Below are positions 1-5,258 of a stretch of 5,258 bases of DNA, piece by piece; positions within the stretch are counted from its first letter, which is position 1; each line of letters opens with the position of its first letter. The stretch covers positions 1 through 5,258 of the forward strand of contig SKNP01000478.1 in assembly GCA_007120485.1 (NCBI GenBank), written 5' to 3'. The DNA comes from Nitriliruptoraceae bacterium (GTDB taxonomy: Bacteria > Actinomycetota > Nitriliruptoria > Nitriliruptorales > Nitriliruptoraceae). The notes beneath the pieces are model-generated. The model saw nothing but the letters and a program-made list of their open reading frames with translations. It did not search any database and was not told the DNA's origin. A program made the position numbers and the translations under genes.

Positions 1-520
1 GCTCGATCAGCTGTCCGACGCTCCAGGCGAGCCGGGCACGAGCACCCTCGAAGGGCGGCGGCTGCGCCGGGGCCGCGACCGCGAGCACCTCGCCCCCGGC
101 GATCCACACCAGATCGATCGGGGCCGCCAACCCACGAACCTGAGGGGGCGCCGGGTCGACCGTGACCACGTCCCCCGCTCGGGGTGCGCCGACGACCTCG
201 GGCGGCAAGGCGAACTCGGCCGTGATCACACGCGGAGGACCGACCCGCAGCAGCACCTCGAGCGGTGCCTGCTCATCTCCCAGCGGGCGTGCCAGGACCA
301 CGAGCTCGTCGAGGGTCAGGTGCGCAGCGAGCGCATCGAACACCGGCTGGAGCGCCGGCAGCGGCTCCTGGATGTCGACGTCCGTCGGCCCGCCGGCCAT
401 CGCCTCGAACAGCTCGAGCCACCCGCCACCCTCATCGGCAGGTGGCGGTGGGTGAGCGTCGTTGGCCGACCGTCGACCGCGCGGTCGGACCATCGCGTCA
501 TCCGGGCTGTCGTCCGTCAC
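1..520 (-). CDS. Unrecognised protein, 5' part only (runs off left edge)
   Basis: An open frame on the minus strand runs from a GTG at 520-518 to the left edge with no stop, giving 173 residues of an incomplete protein. I do not recognise the family. Residues 1-32 are polar and disordered-looking (acidic start MTDDSPDD, then basic PRGRR, then four prolines). Residues 34-90 look like amphipathic helices (WLELFEAM, FDALAAHLTLDELVVLARPLGD). Residues 88-150 alternate short hydrophobic strands with prolines (VLLRVGPPRVITAEF, IDLVWIAGGEVLAVAA). There is no signal peptide or membrane segment. The frame opens directly after the TGA of the S9 peptidase gene (545-547), leaving a 24-base gap, so it is probably the next gene of the same operon. 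A GGGG at 526-529 lies five bases before the chosen GTG; an in-frame GTG at 526-524 is an alternative start. Sense-like composition and operon position support a real gene; function is unknown. Confidence 0.7.
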   Translation of the reverse strand, partial: MTDDSPDDAMVRPRGRRSANDAHPPPPADEGGGWLELFEAMAGGPTDVDIQEPLPALQPVFDALAAHLTLDELVVLARPLGDEQAPLEVLLRVGPPRVITAEFALPPEVVGAPRAGDVVTVDPAPPQVRGLAAPIDLVWIAGGEVLAVAAPAQPPPFEGARARLAWSVGQLIE

Positions 521-544
521 GCGCACCCCACAGACGCCGCGACC

Positions 545-2488
545 TCAGCCCCTGAGGTGGCGGCCGTGCCAGTCAAGCACGGCGTCGAACCGTTCGCGTC
601 GATGTCGAGGCGCGCCGGAGCGGGTCAGCTCGTGCCCCTCGTCGGGGAAGCGCACCATCTCCGTCGCCACGCCGGCCCGCTTGAGCGCGACGAAGAACTG
701 CTCGCCCTGCTCGACCGGGCAGCGCCAGTCCCGCTCGCTGTGGAGCACCAGGGTCGGCGTGGTGATGTCGTGTGCGGTCCGGAGCGGGCTGGCCGCGTTG
801 TGGACCTCGGCGCCGTCGATCAGCGACGCCGCGAGGAACATCCGGTCGAAGAACGGGCCGATGTCCGAGGTCCCGGCGAACGACTCCCACTGCAACAGCC
901 CGCGCTCGACGATCGCCGATCGGTAGCGCCGGCTTCGGGCGAGCAGACGTGCGGTCGCGTAGCCGCCGTACGATCCGCCCATGATGCCGACCTGCTCGGG
1001 GTCCGCCTGCGGGAAGCGCTCCAGCGCGCCGTCGATGACCGCTTCGAGGTCGAGGGTGTCCACGCTGTCCGGGTCGCTCCAGGCCCCGACGACCGCCCGG
1101 GCCCAGTCGGTCCCGCGACCCGACGAGCCCCGCGGGTTGGCGCCGACGACCAGGTAGCCGGCCGCGGCCTCGACCTGGAACTCGTCGAAGAAGCTGTCGC
1201 CGTACTGGGCGGTCGGTCCACCGTGGATGTTGAACACCACGGGCACGCTGCCGGGTGCCGCGTCGTCGAACCCGGGCGGCCGGACCGCCCACACATCGAT
1301 GCTCGCGCCGTCGCGGGTGACGTCGAACCGCTCCGTCGGGAGCACGGTCACCTCGGCGCGGAAGTCGTCGCCGAAGCTCGACAGCTGGCGTTCCTCGCCA
1401 GCGTCCAGCCGGCACAACTCACCAGGGGTCCGCGGGTCGGTCACCGTGAACGCCACCGCACCGTCCGCGGTGGCGCTGTAGCCGGTGACGCAGCGCGATC
1501 CGGTGACCAGCTGCTCGACCTGTGGCTCGTCGACCACCGCCCGGTCAGCGATCCGGATCAGCCCGACCGTGCCCGCGTCCTCCAGGCTCGACACCATCCC
1601 GTCGCCGACGAACGCCGGCGGCGACGCCACGCCGTTGACGGCGTCACGATCGAGGTGGGTCGTCAACGCGACCGGCTGCGGCTGGCCGTCGATGTCGTCG
1701 ACCCGCCAGATCCCGTTGACGCCGGGCCAGTGGTAGGGGCTCTCCAGACCGGCGACGAAGACACGGCCCTGGGGGTCGTAGCCGACCCAGTGCCACATGC
1801 CGGCAGCGAGCAGGTCCCGGGCTGCTTCGGTCTCCAGCTCGAGTTCTACCACTCGGGTGTGCGGCTCGAGCTCGTCGTCGGTCGGGGTGAGGTAGGCGAT
1901 CGCTCCGCCATCCGGACGCCAGGCCGGCGACGACTCGCGACCGTCCCCCGGGGTCAGGCAGCGCGGTTCCGCGTCCCCCTCGCGGTCGACCAGCCACAGG
2001 TGCTGCTGTCGCTCGTGGATCTGCCCATCGGTATCGCTGCGGTACGGCAAGCGGGTGATGCGCTTCGGTGCCCGGCGACGCTCGTCATCGTCGTCGAGCT
2101 CCGCCAGCGCCGCGCTCCACTCCTGGCCGACCACCACGAGCCGCTGGCTGTCCGGCGACCAGGCCAGGTCGCTGACGCCCAACGGCAGATCGGTGCGGAT
2201 CGTCGCCTCGCCGCCGTCGGCCGACATGATCGCCAGCTGCGGCTTGGCGTCGTCGGCCTCCCCCTTGCGGACGAACGCCAGCCATCGGCCATCCGGCGAC
2301 CACCGTGGTGATCCGTCCGAGGGCCCGTGGGTGAACGGTCGCAGCTCGCCGTCGTGGACGTGGATCGTCCGCACGTACCGGTCGTCGTCCAGATCGACGG
2401 CGGAAACGACGACCGCGACCCGCCGACCGTCGGGGTGCAGCTGTGGATCGGCGGGGACGACGAGGTGGTCGAGATCTTCGGGCTGCAC
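545..2488 (-). CDS. S9 family (prolyl oligopeptidase-type) serine peptidase
   Basis: Complete 647-residue protein, the usual length for the S9C acylaminoacyl-peptidase-like group. The N-terminal half (about 1-390) is a beta-propeller with PD40/WD40-like blades, seen as WSPDGR at 63-68, WSPDSQR at 110-116 and WRPDGG at 190-195. The C-terminal half (about 395-647) is the alpha/beta-hydrolase domain. It shows HGGP at 422-425 (oxyanion region), NPRGS at 451-455, the nucleophile motif GGSYGG at 504-509 (Ser506), Asp587 in SERDW and His619 in DEGHE, so the triad is intact. These enzymes cleave short peptides that reach the active site through or beside the propeller. No signal peptide or membrane segment is visible, so a cytosolic role in peptide turnover is likely; the true substrate cannot be read from the sequence. 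The GTG start at 2488-2486 is preceded by GTGGAG at seven bases. The gene lies 135 bases downstream of the PLP-enzyme gene on the same strand, so it may be transcribed with it or from its own promoter. Confidence 0.93.
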   Translation of the reverse strand: MQPEDLDHLVVPADPQLHPDGRRVAVVVSAVDLDDDRYVRTIHVHDGELRPFTHGPSDGSPRWSPDGRWLAFVRKGEADDAKPQLAIMSADGGEATIRTDLPLGVSDLAWSPDSQRLVVVGQEWSAALAELDDDDERRRAPKRITRLPYRSDTDGQIHERQQHLWLVDREGDAEPRCLTPGDGRESSPAWRPDGGAIAYLTPTDDELEPHTRVVELELETEAARDLLAAGMWHWVGYDPQGRVFVAGLESPYHWPGVNGIWRVDDIDGQPQPVALTTHLDRDAVNGVASPPAFVGDGMVSSLEDAGTVGLIRIADRAVVDEPQVEQLVTGSRCVTGYSATADGAVAFTVTDPRTPGELCRLDAGEERQLSSFGDDFRAEVTVLPTERFDVTRDGASIDVWAVRPPGFDDAAPGSVPVVFNIHGGPTAQYGDSFFDEFQVEAAAGYLVVGANPRGSSGRGTDWARAVVGAWSDPDSVDTLDLEAVIDGALERFPQADPEQVGIMGGSYGGYATARLLARSRRYRSAIVERGLLQWESFAGTSDIGPFFDRMFLAASLIDGAEVHNAASPLRTAHDITTPTLVLHSERDWRCPVEQGEQFFVALKRAGVATEMVRFPDEGHELTRSGAPRHRRERFDAVLDWHGRHLRG

Positions 2489-2495
2489 GCAGCGA

Positions 2496-2501
2496 CTCCA
2501 C
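2496..2501 (-). promoter_or_regulatory. Ribosome binding site of the S9 peptidase
   Basis: GTGGAG on the minus strand, seven bases before the GTG at 2488-2486. It decides in favour of this GTG, since the encoded start (QPEDLDHLV then DPQLHPDGRR) also matches the usual beginning of S9C peptidases. Confidence 0.65.
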
Positions 2502-2599
2502 GGGATCGGCGATCGAACGGTCCGCGAAGGTAGTCGGACGCCCTCGACCTACGGTCCCGCCACCCCGCAGCGAGCCGTCCGCGCTCACCCGTCGGCGCG

Positions 2600-2616
2600 G
2601 GGCCGGGTCGAGGCCC
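2600..2616 (-). terminator. Weak G/C hairpin after the PLP-enzyme gene
   Basis: GGGCC (2600-2604) and GGCCC (2612-2616) form a perfect 5-bp stem with a 7-base loop, starting about eight bases past the TGA of the PLP-enzyme gene. There is no U-tract. It could slow or end transcription between the PLP enzyme and the peptidase, but such short G/C stems are common at this base composition. The remainder of the 135-base gap shows no convincing promoter. Confidence 0.2.
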
Positions 2617-2623
2617 TCCGGGA

Positions 2624-3802
2624 TCAGCCGGTCGGACCCACCGGCAGGGCCTGGTCGAGGTCGTCCCAGAGGTCGTCCACGTCCTCGATGCCGATCGACA
2701 GCCGCAACAGACCTGGGCCGACGCCGCTGGCGGTGCGCGCCTCGTCGTCGACCACGTGGTGGGTCAGCCCCGCCGGATGCTGGATCAGCGAGTCGGTCGA
2801 ACCGAGGCTGACCGCGGGCGTGAACAGTGCGACGTGCTCCATGACCCGGGCTGCTGCCTCGTAGCCACCCTCCACCTCGATGGCCAGGAGGCTGCCGGGG
2901 CCGTCCATCTGGCGGTCCACGAGGCCGTCGAGGTCGCACTCCGGCAGGCTGGGGTGGTGGACGGCGGTCACACCGGCGCGGCCCTGCAGGCGCTTGGCCA
3001 GCTCGCAGGCAGAGTTCTGCGCCGCACGGACACGCAGCGCGAGCGTGGGCAGGCTGCGGTGCAACAGGTAGGCGGCCTGCGGGTCGAGGAGCGCACCGGT
3101 GACGATGCGCACCTGTCGCAGGGCCTGCGCCCGCTCCTCGCTGCAGGCGACGACCCCGGCGATCACGTCGCCGTGGCCCCCCAACGCCTTGGTGGCGCTG
3201 TGCAGCGCCCAGGTCGCGCCGTGCTCGAGCGGACGCTGCAGGATCGGCGTGGCGAAGGTGTTGTCGACCAGGACCGGAACGTCGCCGGCCTGCTCGACGA
3301 CGGCGGCCAGATCGACCAGCGCCAGCGTCGGGTTCGCCGGGGTCTCCACGATCACCAGGGCGGTGTCGTCCTCGATCGCGTCGGCGACCTCGTCGGGACG
3401 GGCCCAGGTGGTCCGGGTCGCGAGCAAACCGCTGGCCAGCAGGTGGTCGGTGCCGCCGTAGAGCGGCCGGATCGCGACGACGTGCCGCCCGATCGCGCCG
3501 GCCGCCAGCAACGTGGCGGTGACCGCCGCCATCCCCGAACCGAACGCGACGGCAGCGTCGGCCCGCTCCAACGTGGCGATCCCACGCTCCCAACGCGCCA
3601 CCGTCGGGTTGTGCAGGCGTGCGTAGACCGGCGAGTCCACCGGGGTGGCCGCACCGTCGGCGAGGCGGGCCAGGTCCGCGGTCCCCGATCGCAGGGAAGC
3701 GAGCGGGTAGGTGGTCGACCGGTCGAGCGGCGGGGCGTGCACCCCGGCGGCGGTCAGGTCGTCGCGGCCGCCGTGGACGACCGCCGTGTCGATGCTCGCC
3801 AT
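2624..3802 (-). CDS. Cys/Met metabolism PLP-dependent enzyme (cystathionine gamma-synthase / gamma-lyase / methionine gamma-lyase family)
   Basis: 392-residue protein, the normal size for this fold-type I family, which carries out alpha,gamma-elimination or gamma-replacement on cystathionine, methionine or homoserine esters in the cytosol. Visible landmarks: Tyr60 and Arg62 in YARLHNPT (cofactor phosphate, contributed across the dimer), GSGMAA at 88-93, Tyr115 in LYGGT (stacks on PLP), ETPANPT at 153-159, Asp180 in DNTFATP (pyridine nitrogen), Lys205 in HSATKALGGHGD (Schiff base), Ser332 in SLGSTDSL, and Arg367 in LRLSIG (substrate carboxylate). The start is the ATG at 3802-3800, eight bases after GGGAGG. 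An in-frame ATG 21 codons upstream is rejected because it overlaps the predicted promoter and has no family match. Against typical members, YGGT is followed by Asp-His rather than an Arg-containing stretch, and Asp337 stands where Glu is common. The exact reaction is therefore open. The divergent Lrp-type regulator favours a catabolic lyase, as in the mdeR-mdeA pair of Pseudomonas putida, but that is inference. Confidence 0.9.
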   Translation of the reverse strand: MASIDTAVVHGGRDDLTAAGVHAPPLDRSTTYPLASLRSGTADLARLADGAATPVDSPVYARLHNPTVARWERGIATLERADAAVAFGSGMAAVTATLLAAGAIGRHVVAIRPLYGGTDHLLASGLLATRTTWARPDEVADAIEDDTALVIVETPANPTLALVDLAAVVEQAGDVPVLVDNTFATPILQRPLEHGATWALHSATKALGGHGDVIAGVVACSEERAQALRQVRIVTGALLDPQAAYLLHRSLPTLALRVRAAQNSACELAKRLQGRAGVTAVHHPSLPECDLDGLVDRQMDGPGSLLAIEVEGGYEAAARVMEHVALFTPAVSLGSTDSLIQHPAGLTHHVVDDEARTASGVGPGLLRLSIGIEDVDDLWDDLDQALPVGPTG

Positions 3803-3810
3803 ACGGACAT

Positions 3811-3816
3811 CCTCCC
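3811..3816 (-). promoter_or_regulatory. Ribosome binding site of the PLP enzyme
   Basis: GGGAGG on the minus strand, eight bases before the ATG at 3802-3800. It is the strongest Shine-Dalgarno match in the region and settles the start as MASIDTAVVHGG rather than the upstream in-frame ATG at 3865. Confidence 0.8.
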
Positions 3817-3820
3817 GCTC

Positions 3821-3850
3821 AAGCGTGTCGTTCCAGTATCTTCGACGCTT
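3821..3850. promoter_or_regulatory. Inverted repeat 1 in the divergent intergenic region (candidate operator)
   Basis: AAGCGT at 3821-3826 is the exact reverse complement of ACGCTT at 3845-3850, with 18 bases between. The dyad centre is near 3835.5, on the predicted -10 box and start point of the PLP-enzyme gene. It overlaps inverted repeat 2. Binding by the adjacent Lrp-type regulator is inferred from position and symmetry only. Confidence 0.4.
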
Positions 3851-3864
3851 CACACTGTTGTCCA
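3835..3864 (-). promoter_or_regulatory. Predicted promoter of the PLP-enzyme gene
   Basis: On the minus strand, TGGACA (3864-3859; five of six matches to TTGACA) is followed after 18 bases by GATACT (3840-3835; four of six matches to TATAAT). Transcription would start near 3828, giving a leader of about 26 bases that contains the GGGAGG ribosome binding site. The region is noticeably less G/C-rich than its surroundings. Both inverted repeats overlap or abut these boxes, so a bound regulator would affect polymerase directly. Confidence 0.5.
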
Positions 3865-3870
3865 TCGAAG
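3840..3870. promoter_or_regulatory. Inverted repeat 2 in the divergent intergenic region (candidate operator)
   Basis: CTTCGA at 3840-3845 is the exact reverse complement of TCGAAG at 3865-3870, with 19 bases between and a dyad centre at 3855. It spans the spacer of the predicted PLP-enzyme promoter, touching both the -10 and -35 boxes. Its centre lies about 19.5 bases from that of inverted repeat 1, close to two helical turns, which would put two sites on one DNA face as Lrp-type octamers often require. Confidence 0.45.
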
Positions 3871-3874
3871 TCTT

Positions 3875-3885
3875 TCCGACTCGGA
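3875..3885. promoter_or_regulatory. 11-bp palindrome overlapping the regulator's ribosome binding site
   Basis: TCCGA-C-TCGGA is a perfect palindrome centred at 3880. It overlaps the first bases of the GGAGG at 3883-3887 that serves the Lrp-type gene. With a one-base centre it would act as a DNA-level dyad rather than an RNA hairpin, possibly for autoregulation. It is short enough to be chance. Confidence 0.25.
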
Positions 3886-3887
3886 GG
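3883..3887 (+). promoter_or_regulatory. Ribosome binding site of the Lrp/AsnC regulator
   Basis: GGAGG, five bases before the ATG at 3893-3895. It fixes this ATG as the start although the same frame stays open far upstream, antisense to the PLP-enzyme gene. I found no convincing -10 box for this gene; TTCACA at 3849-3854 is a possible -35 box without a good partner. Confidence 0.75.
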
Positions 3888-3892
3888 CGCCT

Positions 3893-4417
3893 ATGGGCCC
3901 ACTCGACCGGACGGATGTCGCGCTCATCGACGCCCTGCAGGAGGATGGCCGGCGGACCATCAAGGAACTGGCCGCGATCGCGTCGCTGTCGACCTCAGCG
4001 ACCCACGAGCGGGTGCGTCGGCTGTTCGCCTCGGGGGTGCTCCGCAGCGTCCACGCGGAGCCGGATCCGGCGCTGATCGGCATCGGCCTGCAGGCGGTCA
4101 TCCAGGTCCACCTGCAGCGCCACTCCCGTGACGTGGTCACCTCGTTCCGCGACCACGCGCTGTCGCTGCCGGAGGTGATGTCGGTCACCCACCTCACCGG
4201 TGCCGTGGATTTCCTGGTCCACGTGGCGGTGCGTGACACCGATCACCTCCGGGAGCTGGCGATGGCCGCGTTCACCACCCGGGAGGAGGTCGCCCGGCTC
4301 GAGACCTCCGTGGTCTACGAGCACGTCCGGGCCCGGACCTGGCCGATCTACCCGGAGTTCGAACACGGGCCGGTGCAGCCGTCCCGGGCAGGTCCGGCGG
4401 TTGGCAGCGGCCGGTAG
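3893..4417 (+). CDS. Lrp/AsnC family transcriptional regulator
   Basis: 174-residue protein, slightly longer than the usual 150-165 because of a Pro/Gly-rich tail (about 158-174). Residues 4-53 form the N-terminal winged helix-turn-helix: LDRTDVALIDALQEDGRRT, then IKELAAIASLSTSATHERVRRLFASGVLR, which is the AsnC-type pattern ending in the recognition helix and wing. Residues about 62-140 fit the RAM effector-binding domain, with alternating strands (GLQAVIQVHLQ, VMSVTHLTGAVDFLVHVAVRD) and the helix DHLRELAMAAF. The Gly103 in THLTGAVDFLV sits in the conserved G-x-x-D-hydrophobic turn of this domain, which binds amino acids at dimer interfaces. Family members usually form dimers to octamers. 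It is divergent from the Cys/Met PLP enzyme with only 90 bases between the starts, so control of that gene and of itself by a sulfur amino acid or related effector is a reasonable inference. The start is set by GGAGG five bases upstream and by the typical LDRTD opening. Confidence 0.92.
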   Translation: MGPLDRTDVALIDALQEDGRRTIKELAAIASLSTSATHERVRRLFASGVLRSVHAEPDPALIGIGLQAVIQVHLQRHSRDVVTSFRDHALSLPEVMSVTHLTGAVDFLVHVAVRDTDHLRELAMAAFTTREEVARLETSVVYEHVRARTWPIYPEFEHGPVQPSRAGPAVGSGR

Positions 4418-4427
4418 CACGGCCCGC
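4407..4427. terminator. G/C hairpin between convergent genes
   Basis: GGCCG (4409-4413) pairs with CGGCC (4420-4424) around a six-base loop; two further pairs (4407-4408 with 4426-4427) form across a single bulged base. It covers the stop codon of the Lrp-type gene and lies in the 27-base gap to the convergent rlmB stop, where a bidirectional terminator would be expected. No U-tract follows on either strand, so this is a weak call. Confidence 0.25.
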
Positions 4428-4444
4428 CAGCCGTCTCGCGCAGG

Positions 4445-5258
4445 TCAGCGTCGCCCGCGGGCGCGCAGCAGCTCGTACAGCGCCACACCGGCCGCCACGG
4501 AGGCGTTGAGCGAGCCGACGTGTCCGCGCATGGGCAGCCGCACCAGCGCATCGCAGCGCTCACGGGTCAGCCGCGCCAGGCCGGCACCTTCCGCTCCGAC
4601 CACGAGCACGCACGGCTCGCTGACCAGCGGGTGGTCGGCGAGCAGGCCGTCGGCGTCGCCGTCCAACCCGATGGACCACACTCCCCGTTCGCCGAGCACC
4701 GCCAGGGTGCGGTTGAGGTTCGCGACGGTCGCGACCGGAAGGTGCGCGAACGCACCGGCGGCCGCCTTCTCCGCCGATGGCGTCACACCGGCCGCGCGAC
4801 GTTCGGGGAGGATCAACCCATGGGCGCCGACCGCGTCCGCGGTCCTGGCGATGGAACCGAGGTTCTGCGGGTCGGTCACGTGGTCGAGGGCCACCAGCAG
4901 CGGCGGTTCGTCGGCCGCGGCGGCCAGCTCGACCAGGTGCTCCACCGTCACCGACGGCAACGCGGGCGCGAGCGCGACCACGCCCTGGTGCACCAGGTCG
5001 CCCGAGACGGCGTCCAACTCGTCGCGATCCCGCTCGCCCTTGACCGGGACACCGCGTGCCGCGGCGAGCTGCTCGAGCTCGGCGATCTCCGCGTCGCCCG
5101 AGCGCGACAGCAGCAGCTCGGTCACCGGCTGCTCGGAACGTAGGAGCTCGCGGACCGGGTGGACACCACCGACCACCCGGGCGCGGGTCGGGTCGCCCGC
5201 CGAACGGGCGCGGGTCGGGTCGCCCGCCGAACGGGCGCGGGTCGGGTCGCCCGCCGAA
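4445..5258 (-). CDS. rlmB: 23S rRNA 2'-O-ribose methyltransferase RlmB (SpoU/TrmH superfamily), 5' end outside window
   Basis: RlmB methylates the 2'-OH of G2251 (E. coli numbering) in the peptidyl-transferase P loop of 23S rRNA, using S-adenosylmethionine. The 243-residue core equals the full length of the E. coli enzyme. Numbered from the GTG at 5176: residues 2-75 are the L30e-like RNA-binding domain (GGVHPVRELL, VHQGVVAL at 62-69). Residues 94-243 are the trefoil-knot SPOUT domain with motif 1 (LDHVTDPQNLGSIARTAD, Asn105 and Arg111), motif 2 (VVGAEGAGLARL, Glu196) and motif 3 (LPMRGHVGSLNASVAAG, Asn224). All key residues are present. That GTG has no ribosome binding site before it, and the frame stays open to the right edge through three SAGDPTRAR repeats, so the true start is probably outside the window. 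Actinobacterial RlmB proteins commonly carry a basic N-terminal extension (the Mycobacterium protein is about 320 residues), which fits. Other SpoU methylases (TrmH, TsnR) are less likely given the GVHPV opening and VHQG motif. Confidence 0.9.
   Translation of the reverse strand, partial: SAGDPTRARSAGDPTRARSAGDPTRARVVGGVHPVRELLRSEQPVTELLLSRSGDAEIAELEQLAAARGVPVKGERDRDELDAVSGDLVHQGVVALAPALPSVTVEHLVELAAAADEPPLLVALDHVTDPQNLGSIARTADAVGAHGLILPERRAAGVTPSAEKAAAGAFAHLPVATVANLNRTLAVLGERGVWSIGLDGDADGLLADHPLVSEPCVLVVGAEGAGLARLTRERCDALVRLPMRGHVGSLNASVAAGVALYELLRARGRR
5178..5258 (-). repeat. 27-bp tandem repeat, three exact copies, in frame with rlmB
   Basis: 81 bases with an exact 27-base period, reaching the right edge and so possibly longer. 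Because 27 is divisible by three, the repeat keeps the rlmB frame and encodes three SAGDPTRAR units, each with two Arg and one Asp (net basic). Each complete unit also contains a six-base inverted repeat, CGGGCG and CGCCCG around ten bases (for example 5205-5210 and 5221-5226). The copies are identical at third positions, which points to recent expansion or to slippage or assembly collapse. Confidence 0.9.

Noticed and set aside
316..501. 61-codon minus-strand frame starting ATG at 501
   Set aside because: It lies in a different frame inside the 5' part of the unrecognised gene; Arg/Ser-rich shadow with no ribosome binding site.
320..2311. 663-codon open frame on the plus strand, antisense to the S9 peptidase
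   Set aside because: Long antisense frames are expected in very G/C-rich genes. The product is an Arg/Asp/Val-rich shadow without domains, while the opposite strand encodes an intact peptidase with its full catalytic triad.
2085..3593. 502-codon minus-strand frame spanning the PLP enzyme and the start of the peptidase in a shifted frame
   Set aside because: Low-complexity Arg/Gly/Pro translation overlapping two real genes on the same strand; a shadow frame.
3803..3865. 21-residue N-terminal extension of the PLP enzyme from the ATG at 3865
   Set aside because: It overlaps the predicted promoter and lacks a ribosome binding site, whereas GGGAGG lies eight bases before the ATG at 3802, where family similarity begins.
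2756..3892. Upstream extension of the Lrp/AsnC frame that would give a 553-residue protein
   Set aside because: The extension is antisense to the well-supported PLP enzyme and has no family features. The ATG at 3893 has GGAGG at five bases and the typical Lrp opening.
4520..5143. 207-codon plus-strand frame opposite rlmB
   Set aside because: Composition is that of an antisense shadow, and it overlaps a complete set of SPOUT methyltransferase motifs on the minus strand.
5178..5258. CRISPR array or iteron origin at the right edge
   Set aside because: The copies are directly adjacent with no unique spacers, have a 27-bp coding period and continue the rlmB frame. No replication or Cas gene is near.

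Overview
The window is high-GC DNA (the large majority of third codon positions are G or C, and GTG starts are used). It carries five genes packed at bacterial density and reads like a high-GC actinobacterial chromosome. Support for that is the Actinobacteria-like form of the Cys/Met PLP enzyme and a basic, low-complexity extension in front of the RlmB core. This taxonomic reading is inference; no marker gene fixes the genus. I see no mobile element, CRISPR array, tRNA or rRNA.

Layout from left to right. (1) 1-520, minus strand: the 5' part (173 codons) of an unrecognised gene that runs off the left edge. (2) 545-2488, minus: a complete cytosolic prolyl-oligopeptidase-family (S9) peptidase with an intact Ser-Asp-His triad. 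The first gene starts about 24 bases after its stop, so the two are probably co-transcribed. (3) 2624-3802, minus: a Cys/Met-metabolism PLP-dependent enzyme of the cystathionine gamma-synthase / gamma-lyase / methionine gamma-lyase family. (4) 3893-4417, plus: an Lrp/AsnC regulator divergent from gene 3. (5) 4445 to the right edge, minus: the 23S rRNA 2'-O-methyltransferase RlmB, convergent with the regulator and running off the right edge through an in-frame 27-bp tandem repeat.

The most informative region is the 90-bp intergenic stretch between genes 3 and 4. It holds a good promoter candidate for the PLP enzyme and two interleaved inverted repeats over that promoter. A short palindrome sits over the regulator's ribosome binding site. 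This is the classic arrangement of a local Lrp-type regulator controlling a divergent amino-acid enzyme and itself. The other notable structure is the exact three-copy repeat at the right edge, which encodes SAGDPTRAR units in frame with RlmB. It implies that the real RlmB start lies outside the window. I did not find a wholly new multi-gene system here; the genes are mostly familiar families with some unusual details.
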